DNA of 21,466 bases from Pseudomonadota bacterium (lineage in GTDB: Bacteria > Myxococcota_A > Polyangia > Polyangiales > Polyangiaceae): NCBI GenBank assembly GCA_023460875.1, contig JAEWOQ010000066.1:1-21466 (forward strand). Direction: 5' to 3'. Both the position numbers and the translations under genes were made by a program. The notes under the pieces were generated by a model. The model saw only the letters and a list, made by a program, of their open reading frames with translations, had not been told where the DNA came from and searched no databases. This document shows positions 1 to 11,568 of the stretch, in pieces (position 1 is the first letter of the stretch; each line of letters starts with the position of its first letter).

Positions 1-105
1 CGCCACTCCCGGCTGGTCCGCTTCGGGCTGGTCCGCTTCGGGCTGGGCCGCTTCGGGCTGGTGCACGGGACTGGAGCGCGCGGCGTGGTTGTCGGGCGAG
101 GTCAC
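1..105 (-). CDS. Start of an Ala/Pro/Glu-rich protein, cut by the left edge
   Basis: A minus-strand frame opens with GTG at 105. That GTG overlaps the TGA stop of the upstream cytochrome gene as GTGA, the usual arrangement of translationally coupled genes. About 35 residues are visible. They begin VTSPDNHAARSS and then run into EADQP-type pentapeptide repeats encoded by an exact 15-bp tandem repeat (11-55). No domain can be recognised, so no function is proposed. The repeat resembles the Pro/Asp-rich tail of the preceding cytochrome, so an alternative is that this is the same low-complexity tail separated by a frameshift. The overlap and the open frame are seen directly; that it is a gene is inference. 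Confidence 0.4.
   Translation of the reverse strand, partial: MTSPDNHAARSSPVHQPEAAQPEADQPEADQPGVA
11..55. repeat. 15-bp tandem repeat, three copies
   Basis: The unit GGCTGGTCCGCTTCG occurs at 11-25 and 26-40, and at 41-55 with one change; a degenerate fourth copy follows. Read on the minus strand it encodes EADQP pentapeptides in the frame of the edge-truncated gene. Confidence 0.85.
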
Positions 106-737
106 GGTTGATCGGGCGTTGCGGGAGCCGTCGGCGCTGCCGGGGGGGGCGTTGCTGGAGCGGGAGCTGCTGCTGGGTACGGCGCTGTCGCGGCTGGCGC
201 TGCCGCGGCGGGTGGATGGGGGGCTGCACGATCGGGGGCCGGGCGGTCGGAGGCCGGGCGGTCGGAGGCGGGGCGATCGCGGTTCAGCAGGCGAACCAGG
301 CGGATCAGCCCGTCGACCGTCTCCTCGGGCAGATGAGCGAAGCCTGGCATCGCCCCGCGGCCTCTCGTAATGGTGCGACGCATGTGGTCGTCCATGGCGT
401 TCTTCTGCCACACGGGGTTGGTGAAGTCGGGCGGGCGAACCATTGGACCCTGGGGACCGTCGCCTCGCCCGACGGGGCCGTGACAGGTGACGCAGTTTTG
501 CTTCCAGCTGGCGAGGATCACGTCCGAGAGCCCATGCTCCTCGAGCCCGGGGCGCTGTTGGCTCGTGTCCACCTGGCCAGCGCTGGGCGTGGTCTGGTGG
601 TCATGGTCTTGGGGACTCCACTCCCGCAGACCCTCGCCGTCGCGGTCACAGGCGGCGGTGAGGACCGCCAGGGCGGCGAGCGCGGCGAGCGGGCGCCAGC
701 TTGCTCTCCTCGAGGTGCGCGTCATGGGGGTGCCCAT
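102..737 (-). CDS. Monohaem cytochrome c lipoprotein
   Basis: Class I c-type cytochrome, 211 residues. The N-terminus is a basic stretch (RTSRRASWR) followed by the hydrophobic run LAALAALAVLTAAC, which looks like a lipoprotein signal ending at Cys30 (lipobox-like LTAAC). The haem site is a single CVTCH, followed by GPVGRGDG and a likely distal Met ligand in GAMPGF. The expected role is electron transfer at the membrane, on the periplasmic face; the partner is unknown. The last ~60 residues are low-complexity: PASDR repeats from a 15-bp tandem repeat, then Ala/Pro. Start at 737 is uncertain because neither it nor the in-frame ATG at 725 has a clear Shine-Dalgarno. It is divergent from dnaE, with only 68 bp between, and its stop overlaps the next minus-strand start. 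Confidence 0.85.
   Translation of the reverse strand: MGTPMTRTSRRASWRPLAALAALAVLTAACDRDGEGLREWSPQDHDHQTTPSAGQVDTSQQRPGLEEHGLSDVILASWKQNCVTCHGPVGRGDGPQGPMVRPPDFTNPVWQKNAMDDHMRRTITRGRGAMPGFAHLPEETVDGLIRLVRLLNRDRPASDRPASDRPAPDRAAPHPPAAAAPAATAPYPAAAPAPATPPPAAPTAPATPDQP
241..285. repeat. 15-bp tandem repeat inside the cytochrome gene
   Basis: GGGCGGTCGGAGGCC (241-255) is followed by a near-identical unit (256-270) and a degenerate third copy (271-285). On the minus strand they encode the PASDR repeats after the haem domain. Confidence 0.8.
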
Positions 738-805
738 ACCACACGAGGGGCGCAGCCGGTGGTTTCCGTTGCCAACCCGGCCAGTGGGGGGTACTCGACC
801 CTGCC

Positions 806-4375
<3,570 letters not shown>

Positions 4376-4391
4376 AGGGGCGGAGGCGGGG

Positions 4392-4424
4392 CCCCGGCGG
4401 GTTCGCCGCGGGGGACGGCCGTCC
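4392..4424. terminator. GC-rich hairpins just after dnaE
   Basis: CCCCGGCG (4392-4399) can pair with CGCC..GGGG (4404-4413) across a GGTT loop with a 2-nt bulge. It is directly followed by the perfect 12-nt palindrome GGACGGCCGTCC (4413-4424). There is no T-tract, so intrinsic termination is uncertain; the position 17 nt past the dnaE stop is the main support. Confidence 0.4.
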
Positions 4425-4615
4425 GAGGGCTCCAGCCCCAACGTGCACCGGAGATTTCGCGCCGGCGTGAGGTGCGCGGCGGTTCTTGGCGGTGCTTCTG
4501 GGTGGTGCGCGTCGGCGGCGGTTCTTGGCGGCGGCGCTGGGCGGCGGGGCCGAGGATCCGGGAACGCGCTGGAGGTTTTCCCTGGGGGGGCGGTGTGCAT
4601 TAGAGTCATGGTGGT

Positions 4616-5884
4616 ATGAGAGACGCACGCGACGAGCTCATCCGCATCGACGCCCAGGGGGTGGCGCACCCGATCGGTACGGTCGCGAGCCAGCGCATGC
4701 GCCCTCACCGGGGGACGTACCGCCTCTTGCCAGCGCCCGATCATGTCGTGTTCATGCGCTACACGGGGGAGGACGGCCGCGTCGACGAGGGGGACGGCGC
4801 TATCGTACGGCTCGCTGGCGAGCTGACGGCGCCCGGCACGGTGTGCGACGTGCTGGCGCTCGTAGCCCAGACCGGCTGGCGCGGCGTCCTGAGCGTCCAC
4901 GAAGGCGACCACTGCAGGCGCATCTTCCTGGACCAAGCCCAGGTGATCGGGGTGCAGACGACCGTCCCCACCGAACGCCTCGGCCAGGTGATGTTTCACT
5001 ACGGCTTGCTGTCGGAGGAGCAGCTGCGTGAGGTGGAGCAGAGCACGGCTCTGGGCAAGCGCTTCGGAGAGACCGCCGTCGAGCGAGGTTTCTTGCAGAA
5101 GGAGCAGGTCTATCACGCCATTCGGCGCCAGATCGAGGAGGTCGTCTTTGGCGCGATGACCGTCTCCGACGGCACGTTCTTCTTCCTCGACGGCCTGGAC
5201 GACAGCCGCATGCCGACGCGGCAGATGGTGAGCGTCAACGCGCTCCTCATGGACGGCGTCACGCGCATGGACGAGGTGCGCTACTTCCAGGAGAAGATCC
5301 CTTCGCGGGACCACGTGCCGCAGCGCGTGGACGGCGTCGAGGAGGTGGCGGCCGAGTACCAGGACGTCTGGGTACACATCGATGGGCGCAAGAGCGTCGA
5401 GGCGATCGGTCGAGCGACGGGTTTCGGCGAGTTCGAGACCACCAAGAAAATCTACGGCCTCGCCCAGGCCAAGCAGGTGGTGATCCAGGCGCCACGACTC
5501 ACGGGCGGCATCACCGCGGTGGTGGAGGCGGCGAACGACGTGCTCGTGGCGGTCTTCCGCGCTGCGGTTCGCGCAGGGCAAGGGGAGGAGCTGCGCAGCA
5601 GCCTGAGCTCCTTCGCGGTGGGCGCAGGCGTCGTCTATGACCTCCTGTTCCGGGGCGCGGGCCCCGACGAGCAAGGACGCCTGAACCCCAGGCGCGTCGC
5701 CGCAAACCTTCCCCTGGTCGCCCCGGGGGAAGATCCCGAGACGACCGTGCGCCAGCTCCTCTTCGACTACGCGAGCTTCGCGCTCTTCAGCATCGGGGCC
5801 TTCCTCGGCAAGGAGGGAGAGGCGACCCTCCAACGGGAGATCGGTCCGGCCCTGTCGCGACTTCGACCTCGCGGGACCCCGTGA
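4616..5884 (+). CDS. DUF4388 domain-containing protein
   Basis: Protein of 422 residues. Residues about 66-170 (starting LAGELTAPGTVCDVLALV and including GWRGVLSVHEGD, RRIFLDQAQVIG and LGQVMFHYGLLSEEQL) match the DUF4388/PatA-N type found in many myxobacterial regulatory and gliding-related proteins. The rest has no recognised catalytic site; a region near residues 250-300 (DVWVHIDGRKSVEAIGRATGFGEFETTKKIY) looks like a second winged-helix-type segment, a pattern also seen in DUF4388 proteins. No signal peptide or membrane segment is visible, so it is probably cytoplasmic. The ATG at 4616 overlaps a short out-of-frame ATG-GTG-GTA-TGA as ATGA. The 240-bp gap after dnaE carries the hairpins and a repeated GGCGGTTCTTGGCGG; no gene is seen there. 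The family call is firm, the role unknown. Confidence 0.85.
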   Translation: MRDARDELIRIDAQGVAHPIGTVASQRMRPHRGTYRLLPAPDHVVFMRYTGEDGRVDEGDGAIVRLAGELTAPGTVCDVLALVAQTGWRGVLSVHEGDHCRRIFLDQAQVIGVQTTVPTERLGQVMFHYGLLSEEQLREVEQSTALGKRFGETAVERGFLQKEQVYHAIRRQIEEVVFGAMTVSDGTFFFLDGLDDSRMPTRQMVSVNALLMDGVTRMDEVRYFQEKIPSRDHVPQRVDGVEEVAAEYQDVWVHIDGRKSVEAIGRATGFGEFETTKKIYGLAQAKQVVIQAPRLTGGITAVVEAANDVLVAVFRAAVRAGQGEELRSSLSSFAVGAGVVYDLLFRGAGPDEQGRLNPRRVAANLPLVAPGEDPETTVRQLLFDYASFALFSIGAFLGKEGEATLQREIGPALSRLRPRGTP

Positions 5885-5927
5885 GGAGTGGCGCGCGCGG
5901 CGGCTTTCCGCTACACAGCGCCCCCAA

Positions 5928-6003
5928 GGGCTGATAGCTCAGTCGGTAGAGCAGTGGATTTTTAATCCATAGGTCCAGGGTTCGAGTCCCTGTCGGCCCA
6001 CCA
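5928..6003 (+). tRNA. tRNA-Lys (anticodon UUU)
   Basis: A 76-nt cloverleaf including encoded CCA (6001-6003). The acceptor stem 5928-5934 pairs with 5993-5999, with one G-U pair. The anticodon stem is 5954-5958/5966-5970, and the 7-nt loop TTTTTAA places TTT at 5961-5963. The T-arm contains GGTTCGAGTCC. A weak TACACA at 5912-5917 could be its -10 element. It follows the DUF4388 gene by 43 bp. Confidence 0.97.
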
Positions 6004-6042
6004 GGAACACAGCTGCAGTCGCCTCCGACGTGGAGCGCGACG

Positions 6043-6067
6043 GCGCGGCGTACCCGGAGCGCCGCGC
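6043..6067. terminator. Hairpin between tRNA-Lys and the convergent small gene
   Basis: GCGCGGCG (6043-6050) and CGCCGCGC (6060-6067) form a perfect 8-bp stem with a 9-nt loop. It lies 40 nt past the tRNA and 14 nt past the stop of the convergent ribbon-helix-helix gene, which suits a shared terminator. Only a short T run follows on the plus strand. Confidence 0.45.
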
Positions 6068-6080
6068 TCGATGGGGGCGT

Positions 6081-6254
6081 TTACTTTCGCGGGGGTTTCG
6101 ACGCTTGGGGGAGCTCCGCGAAGGCGCGGCGAATGTACTGGCGGACCATGTCCGACTGACTCAGGCCGGCGTGGGCGGCGAGGGCGCGCAGCATCGCGGC
6201 TTCGACATCGGTGATGCGGACGTTGAGGGTGCGTTCCCGGCGCTGTTCTCCCAT
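6081..6254 (-). CDS. Ribbon-helix-helix (CopG-type) small protein
   Basis: A 57-residue protein beginning MGEQRRERTLNVRITDVEAA and ending SKPPRK. TLNVRITDVEAAMLRAL is the beta strand and first helix of a ribbon-helix-helix domain, and LSQSDMVRQYIRRAF is the second helix, with the usual small-residue turn HAGLSQ between. The family binds DNA as dimers through the paired strands, often as an autoregulating antitoxin or small repressor. No toxin gene is seen beside it: upstream on the same strand is only the divergent fibro-slime gene, and downstream is tRNA-Lys. TACACT sits 13-18 nt before the ATG, so the transcript leader would be very short. The fold call is strong; antitoxin versus general regulator cannot be decided. 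Confidence 0.75.
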   Translation of the reverse strand: MGEQRRERTLNVRITDVEAAMLRALAAHAGLSQSDMVRQYIRRAFAELPQASKPPRK

Positions 6255-6383
6255 GGCGGGTCGCAGTGTAATGCAAACCGCTTCACGTGCCAGCGGAGGT
6301 CCTGACCGTTCGCAGCGGGGCGCCAGAGCGCGGTGGTCGATGGCGCGGCGCCATGCGAGAATCGGCTAGCCCGTTAACCCTAC

Positions 6384-6388
6384 GGAGG
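6384..6388 (+). promoter_or_regulatory. Shine-Dalgarno that fixes the TTG start of the fibro-slime lipoprotein
   Basis: GGAGG at 6384-6388 lies 6 nt before TTG at 6395. It sets the start in the lipoprotein signal frame and not in the frame of the mature protein. Confidence 0.65.
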
Positions 6389-6394
6389 ACGATC

Positions 6395-7319
6395 TTGGCT
6401 TTGCGCTCCCTACTCATTCCTACAGTTGCCCTGGCACTTCTCACGGCGGGCTGCTTCCGGCGAGCCCAGCGGCCGCGGGGAGGGCCCCCTGGGCTCGAAC
6501 GGTGGCAACGGCGCGGGCGGCAGCGGCTCTGGCGCGGGGCCTGCTGAGGGCAGCGGCGGCGGTTTGATCCCGGTGCCGGACGAGGACGAGCCCCCGGACG
6601 AGGGCTGCGGCACCGTGCTCCCTGTCGTGTACCGAGACTTCACGGAGGCTCATCCGGATTTCGAGACGCAGTTCTCCGGGGACGAGGTCCGCCTCCAGCT
6701 CGTCGAGGCGACCCTCGGACCCGATTCGAAGCCCGTGTTTCGGGATTCGGTGGGCTGCCCGTGGGGGATCAACGAGGATCCCCCGACGCCGCGAGAGTGC
6801 GATCCGTACTGGTCCCCCGACATCCCCGTCATCACCAGCGCCGAGACCTTCGACCAATGGTACCGGGACGTGGAGGGCGTGAACCAGACCTTCGTGAAGG
6901 AGCTCGAGCTCACGGAGAGCCCGACGGAGCCCGGCAAGCTCGTCTACGAGAGCAGCGAGTTCTTCCCCCTCGGCCCCGACGAGGGGTTCGGGGTGAGCCC
7001 GGCGAACAACTCGAAGAACTACCTCTTCACCACCGAGGTCCACCTGCAGTTCGGGTACGTCAAGGGGCAGGTCTTCAGCTTCACGGGCGACGACGACATG
7101 TGGATCTTCGTGAACGGCAAGCTCGCCCTCGATCTCGGCAGCATGCACCTGCCCAAGACCGGCGAGATCGACTTCGACGCCGTCGCCGGTGAGCTCGGTA
7201 TCGTGCCGGGGCAGACCTACTCGATGGACATCTTCCACGCCGAGCGGCACACCTCCGAATCGAACTTCAAGATCGAGACGAACATCTCCTGCTTCGTGCC
7301 CGGGCCGATCGTTCGCTGA
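6395..7319 (+). CDS. Fibro-slime domain lipoprotein, apparent +1 frameshift after the lipobox
   Basis: Surface lipoprotein of about 307 residues if the two frames are joined. From TTG at 6395 the first frame reads MALRSLLIPTVALALLTAGC, a textbook lipoprotein signal with LTAGC and the Cys codon at 6452-6454. That frame then turns into Arg-rich nonsense and stops near 6547. Dropping one base at about 6455 moves into the frame that reads SGEPSGRGEGPLGSNGGNG, a typical Gly/Ser linker, and continues to the stop at 7319. The mature part ends in a fibro-slime (TIGR02148, PA14-like) domain: FSFTGDDDMWIFVNGKLALD, GIVPGQTYSMDIFHAERHT and SNFKIET. This family is thought to be extracellular. A cytoplasmic product from the second frame alone (open from TTG 6426) would make little sense. 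Sequencing error, a real lesion, or recoding are all possible. Confidence 0.85.
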
Positions 7320-7370
7320 GCCGCGAGCGCCGTTCTCAGTCTTGCGTCCGTGCGCTTCGCCCTCTCCGTT

Positions 7371-7399
7371 CTCTGCCGCTCGCCCGCCGAGCGGCAGAG
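7371..7399. terminator. 12-bp perfect hairpin between convergent genes
   Basis: CTCTGCCGCTCG (7371-7382) is exactly complementary to CGAGCGGCAGAG (7388-7399), with the loop CCCGC. It stands between the fibro-slime stop (7319) and the VWA gene stop (7501), so a bidirectional terminator is the simplest reading. No T-tract follows. Confidence 0.65.
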
Positions 7400-7500
7400 G
7401 ATGAGGACCTCCGGGAGGGGCGCCCTGTGCATCTGCCATCGTTGAGTTCGGCTGACGCGGGGCGACGGGCATGCAGCAGGAGGTCCACCCGGATGAGCGC

Positions 7501-9642
7501 TCACCGCTGCGCGCTGGGCCAGCCTACCGGCGGCGGCGCGTAGTCGTTGTTGCGTTGATGCGGCGGGGGAGGGAGCTGCTGCGGAGGATCGTAGGGCCGA
7601 GGCACCGGGAGCGGGGCGGGGCGGACCGGCGGTGAGGGGCGCGCTGGGGGAGGCTCGACGGGCGTGACGTAGCGGCCACAGAACTTGTCCCAGAGGCTCT
7701 GGACTCGGAGCACCTCGGGATCCTGGGGGAGGCCGCTCGCGAGGGCCGCGAGCTCCCCCCGCACGGACTCACAGGTCCCCCACGCCCCGTCGTCGTACCA
7801 GGATGCCGGGCGGTAGGCGTAGCGCGAGGGCACGGGGCGCTCTGCGAGGGCTTGCACCGCGCGGATGAAGCGATCCACGAGCCGCGCTTTGCGCACGTTC
7901 CTGGACTCGCCGAGGATCGAGCCGAGGTTGAAGGCATACTCCTCGACGCGCTTCTCCAGGCTCTCGGGATCCTCGTACTCAACGGTGAGCATGATGTCGT
8001 CTTGAGTCGAGAGGACGCCGTGGCGGGTCTTCAAATCGCTCAGGAAGAGCTGCGAAGTGTTGGCGAAATAGTGGATCGCTTGCACGCGCGCCTTCTCGGT
8101 GGAGGCCTCTTCTCCGTAAAACACGCTCATGGCGAGGGAGGGCGGCAGGTGCAGGCGGAAGTGTACGTCGTTGGCGGTAGTCTCGATGAGGGACACGAAG
8201 CGGCTGCCGAACACCGCGTCCACTTCCGCGTCGCTGCCGAGGAAGACGTAGGCGCCCTTGCCGCGCTCCGTCAGCTCGTCGAGGAGCGCGTCGTTGAACT
8301 CGCTGCCCACCCCCACGCCGCTCAGCCGGATGCGCCTCGCGTCGAAGTGCTTCGCGACGATGGAGATCAAGCCCTGATCGGTGACGCCGGTGTTCGTCAG
8401 GGCGTCCGTGGCGAGCACGACCCGGTTCGTGTAGGAGGGCTGGTAGGCCGCGTCGGCGGCCGCGTAGCCCTGGGACAAGCCGTCGTTCAGGTTCGTGGAG
8501 CCCCGGGGCTCGATGCGGCGGATCATGTCCGCGAGGCGCTGGTGAGAGTCGCGCCCGACGACGAAGTTCTTGGCGGCCGTGCACGCCGTGCCGTCGAAGA
8601 GCACCAGGTGGACGATGTCCCCGTGCTTGAGCTCGGCGAGGGAGCGGAGCAAGCCGCGCTTGACGTACTCCATGCGCCCCTCCGCGGCCATCGACCCGGA
8701 GCGGTCGATCACGAAGGCGAGGTTGGCGTTGCGACGCGTGTCCGTGGTCAGCGGGCGACCCTGTACGGCCAACGCCAGGGAGTACACGCCGCCGTCGTCG
8801 TCTCGGGGCTCGATGTTGGCGACGACGGAGAAGTCGCGATCCCGAGGCACCTCGGTGGTCTCGAAGGAAAAGTAGTTGAGCAGCTCATGGGGGCGGATGT
8901 GAGCGCGAGGGATCGGCTGGTAGCGGTCGATGGCCCAGATCACCCGCTGCGCTGACGACAGACTCATCGAGTCGTCATTGGATAGGTAGATGGCCGCGCC
9001 CCACTCCGCGGAGGGCACGCTGGGCGGCGACGCCTCCGGAGCGTCCGGCGGGAGCAGGGGCGCGCGGGACGCGTCGCCGTAACCAGGAGCTGGAGCTTGG
9101 GGCACCTTCGCCGCGGGTTTGCCCGCCGCGCGCTCTTTCCGAGCTTGACGGGAGCTCTCCTCATGGACGGGCCTCGCGTCCTCCCGCGGCGTCGAGGGAC
9201 GGGCAGCGCCAGACGCTCCGGACCCCCATCGAGAAGCGCCCTCGCTGGGTTGCGGGGCCGCGGCGCCCTTGGGTTGGTGGCTCCCCGCGGGCCAACGGGG
9301 CGGTGGGTGCGGCATGGGGCGAGGGGAAGGGCTGACGGCGACGGGTAGGCAGCGCGCCGAGCCGTCCACGAACGCGGGGAGCGTGTGGACGTGGGGCGGC
9401 GGCAGCGGCGGGGGGCGGTGACGGGGCGCCGGCGTGCGGGCGACGAAACGATGCGGGGCGTGGGCCTCCGTGACCGGGGCGACGTCGTCACCGGGAGGAC
9501 GACTGACGGCGTCTGCTCCCGTCGCCGCGACGACGCTCGAAGGCAGCGAACCGCCGAGAGGAGGGGCGCTGCCCGAGCACCCGGAGTTGCATCCCACACC
9601 GAGGCACACCCCGGCGAAACCCATCCACGATAGCCAGCGCAT
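7501..9642 (-). CDS. VWA domain lipoprotein (YfbK-like)
   Basis: 713 residues from the ATG at 9642. That start gives MRWLSWMGFAGVCLGVGC, a lipoprotein-like signal with Cys18; an in-frame ATG at 9729 would add 29 residues in front. Residues about 20-230 are Pro/Ala/Ser-rich linker. Then comes a segment like the N-terminal domain of YfbK-type proteins (SAQRVIWAIDRYQP, HELLNYFSF). The VWA domain has a complete metal-ion-dependent adhesion site: DRSGSM (Asp313, Ser315, Ser317), Thr383 in GSTNLNDG and Asp413 in LATDA. A C-terminal YfbK-type domain (DUF3520 region) and a Pro-rich tail close the protein. VWA domains bind protein partners through the metal; the partner is unknown. It is last in a minus-strand block, 164 bp after the Gly-rich lipoprotein gene. 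Confidence 0.88.
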   Translation of the reverse strand: MRWLSWMGFAGVCLGVGCNSGCSGSAPPLGGSLPSSVVAATGADAVSRPPGDDVAPVTEAHAPHRFVARTPAPRHRPPPLPPPHVHTLPAFVDGSARCLPVAVSPSPRPMPHPPPRWPAGSHQPKGAAAPQPSEGASRWGSGASGAARPSTPREDARPVHEESSRQARKERAAGKPAAKVPQAPAPGYGDASRAPLLPPDAPEASPPSVPSAEWGAAIYLSNDDSMSLSSAQRVIWAIDRYQPIPRAHIRPHELLNYFSFETTEVPRDRDFSVVANIEPRDDDGGVYSLALAVQGRPLTTDTRRNANLAFVIDRSGSMAAEGRMEYVKRGLLRSLAELKHGDIVHLVLFDGTACTAAKNFVVGRDSHQRLADMIRRIEPRGSTNLNDGLSQGYAAADAAYQPSYTNRVVLATDALTNTGVTDQGLISIVAKHFDARRIRLSGVGVGSEFNDALLDELTERGKGAYVFLGSDAEVDAVFGSRFVSLIETTANDVHFRLHLPPSLAMSVFYGEEASTEKARVQAIHYFANTSQLFLSDLKTRHGVLSTQDDIMLTVEYEDPESLEKRVEEYAFNLGSILGESRNVRKARLVDRFIRAVQALAERPVPSRYAYRPASWYDDGAWGTCESVRGELAALASGLPQDPEVLRVQSLWDKFCGRYVTPVEPPPARPSPPVRPAPLPVPRPYDPPQQLPPPPHQRNNDYAPPPVGWPSAQR

Positions 9643-9806
9643 GCACCGTTCGACGCACGGCGCGGCAAAAGGTTCTCGGATCGAGTTCGAGAACCTCACC
9701 AAACGCGAGCGCCCGGGTTCTGCGGACATCTGCGCCCCGCAACGCCTCGCCCGCAGGCGGCGGTTCGAGGGGGCACCACAGGGGGCTTCCGAGCGGCGCC
9801 GGGAGC

Positions 9807-10973
9807 TTACAGGGGCGTGACGGTCACGTTGTGCCAGGTCACGTCCGCGTGGTGAGTGACGAGGAGCACGGAGCCGTCGTGGAGGGGCGCTTGAGTCTCG
9901 AGGAGCCAGTCACTGGGTTCCTCCGAGCTCACCGGCCAGACGCGCAGGGAAGCCCGTCGGGTATTGCCTGTCCCCCGCGTGGTCCTCGTGCGCAGGAGGT
10001 AGGTGTCGCCCTCGACGAGATCGAACGCCCGGCGATCGAGCACGCCCCCGCTGTAGGCCATGATCTGGAGCTCCGGTTGGGGCACGACCTTGCGCACCCA
10101 GCCCAGGGCTTCCAGAGGCCAGTCCTCCCGCGGGTCCTGCGTCCCCGCGTGCCCTTGCCACCCGACGGCAACCCCGACGGCGCCCCAGTTGCGCCAATAG
10201 TGGAGCGTGAACTCCGCGAGGACCTCGTAGTCGCTCGACCAGCCTTGGGAGCCGAGCGCGATGAGGCGATCGTACCCCAGCTCGGCGGTCCGCACTCCGT
10301 CCTCGGTGAGCTCCCAGAGGCCGTCGACCACCGCCGCCACTTGGTTGAGCGCGGTGACGTCCGGGAGCGCCGAGAAGTCCACGTACAGGTCGGGCGCCAC
10401 GGTGTCCGGGGGGTGCACCTGCAGGTGGACACGACGGAACAACGGCTCGTCGCTCCCCGTCTGGACGAGGATGTCGACGCTGTTGAACTCCGGTGCCGGC
10501 AGGAGGGCGGTGCGCTCCACCTCCAGGTTGAAGTCCCCCGTCGCCAGGAGGCGCGTGGTGCTCGGTCCGAACGGAAACGACTGCTCCGGACCGCCGTTGA
10601 CCCGGTAGGTCGCGCTGCCGGCGGTGGGTTCGGTGATCCGTCCCAGGACGTTCACCCAGCGCTGCGGCGCGGGCTCACCCGGTCCGCCGATGATCTGGTC
10701 GTCGCCGTACCACAGCTCGATCTCCGGGGAGTTGTCGGGGTTCGAGGGCCAGACGACGGACCCACCGCCCGTCCCTGGCTTGGCCCCTGCGCCTCCCGTC
10801 GAGCCCGGGGTGAGGTCGCCACCGCTGCCGCCGCCACCAGACGGCTCAGAGGAGCCTCCACCGCTGCCCCCGCCTCCCATCGGGTCGTCACTCTGCTCGT
10901 CGCTGCAGGCGACCGCAGCGACGAGGAGGGAAGCGACGGCCCAGCCCAAGTACTTGTTCTGTGCGGTGACCAT
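9807..10973 (-). CDS. Gly-rich lipoprotein of unknown function
   Basis: 388 residues from ATG at 10973. The signal MVTAQNKYLGWAVASLLVAAVAC ends in a lipobox-like AVAC, and the mature protein begins SDEQSDDPMGGGGSGGG. This is followed by about 50 residues of Gly/Ser linker that would hold the folded part away from the outer membrane. The remaining ~310 residues appear to be mainly beta: an Ig-like stretch (ATYRVNGGPEQSFPFGP, GDFNLEVERTALL) and a C-terminal part rich in alternating aromatic and charged residues (YVDFSAL, SSDYEVLAEFTLHYWRNWGA, GDTYLLRTRTTRG) resembling a concanavalin-like jelly roll. No catalytic motif was recognised. It lies between the FxsA-family gene and the VWA gene on the same strand, 66 bp after the former. 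Confidence 0.75.
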   Translation of the reverse strand: MVTAQNKYLGWAVASLLVAAVACSDEQSDDPMGGGGSGGGSSEPSGGGGSGGDLTPGSTGGAGAKPGTGGGSVVWPSNPDNSPEIELWYGDDQIIGGPGEPAPQRWVNVLGRITEPTAGSATYRVNGGPEQSFPFGPSTTRLLATGDFNLEVERTALLPAPEFNSVDILVQTGSDEPLFRRVHLQVHPPDTVAPDLYVDFSALPDVTALNQVAAVVDGLWELTEDGVRTAELGYDRLIALGSQGWSSDYEVLAEFTLHYWRNWGAVGVAVGWQGHAGTQDPREDWPLEALGWVRKVVPQPELQIMAYSGGVLDRRAFDLVEGDTYLLRTRTTRGTGNTRRASLRVWPVSSEEPSDWLLETQAPLHDGSVLLVTHHADVTWHNVTVTPL

Positions 10974-11039
10974 GGACGACGCCCATGCAGAACGGGCCGC
11001 GGGTCACCGGAGAGAGGGCGTCGCTCGGATCGGGACCCG

Positions 11040-11537
11040 TCAGCGGCCGGGGAGCTCGCCCTTGTGGTCGTGCAGGGCCTCGCCGGTCGTGTCCACGACG
11101 TCGTAGGGACCGCGCCCACGGTGCATCGATGGGGTGCCGGGGGGCGGCGTTCCGATGAAGTGCACGCTCCTGTGAGTGACCTGGGCGTCGACGGCTCGAT
11201 GCAGGGGACGCGCCAAGGCTCGGCGGGTGGGGGGGAACAGCAACAGCAGCCCCACGAGGTCCGTCAGCACCCCAGGGAGGATGAGCAACGCTCCCCCGAT
11301 CAGAACGAGCACCCCCTCGAAGAGGCCGCGCGCGGGTGAGCGCCCCTCCTGGAGAGTGAGCACCCACTCCTTCCAGACGCGCAGCCCCTCCCAGCGAGCC
11401 ATGGCGCCGCCGAGCACGGCCGTCGCCACCGTGAGGGCCACCGTCGGGCCGAGCCCGATGAGGCGCCCGAGAGCGAGCAGCAAGTACAGCTCCGCCAATG
11501 CGAGGAGCACGAGTCCGAGCGGGAGCCAACGCAGCAC
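11040..11537 (-). CDS. FxsA family membrane protein
   Basis: 165 residues from GTG at 11537. It shows the FxsA layout: an N-terminal helix (LPLGLVLLALAELYLLLALG), a second segment (TVALTVATAVLGGAMARWEGL), a helical hairpin (GVLVLIGGALLILPGVLTDLVGLLLL) and PPTRR, which marks the family. The E. coli founder relieves F-plasmid exclusion of phage T7; what the wider family does is not known. The polar C-terminal tail (about 120-165) is variable and predicted cytoplasmic. It starts 31 bp after the stop of the EI24-like gene on the same strand, so the two are probably co-transcribed. Confidence 0.85.
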   Translation of the reverse strand: MLRWLPLGLVLLALAELYLLLALGRLIGLGPTVALTVATAVLGGAMARWEGLRVWKEWVLTLQEGRSPARGLFEGVLVLIGGALLILPGVLTDLVGLLLLFPPTRRALARPLHRAVDAQVTHRSVHFIGTPPPGTPSMHRGRGPYDVVDTTGEALHDHKGELPGR

Positions 11538-11568
11538 GAGTTCAGCGTAGCAGGATCCCGGCGCCGCA

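Noticed and set aside
1..285. CRISPR-like array from the 15-bp repeats
   Set aside because: The units are contiguous and lie in coding sequence without spacers.
5928..6254. Integration of an element at tRNA-Lys
   Set aside because: No recombinase fragment and no repeated tRNA end is seen near this tRNA; the single ribbon-helix-helix gene is not enough.
11176..11550. Plus-strand frame opposite the FxsA-family gene
   Set aside because: The minus strand gives a clear membrane protein with PPTRR; the plus frame is Arg/Ser/Pro noise.
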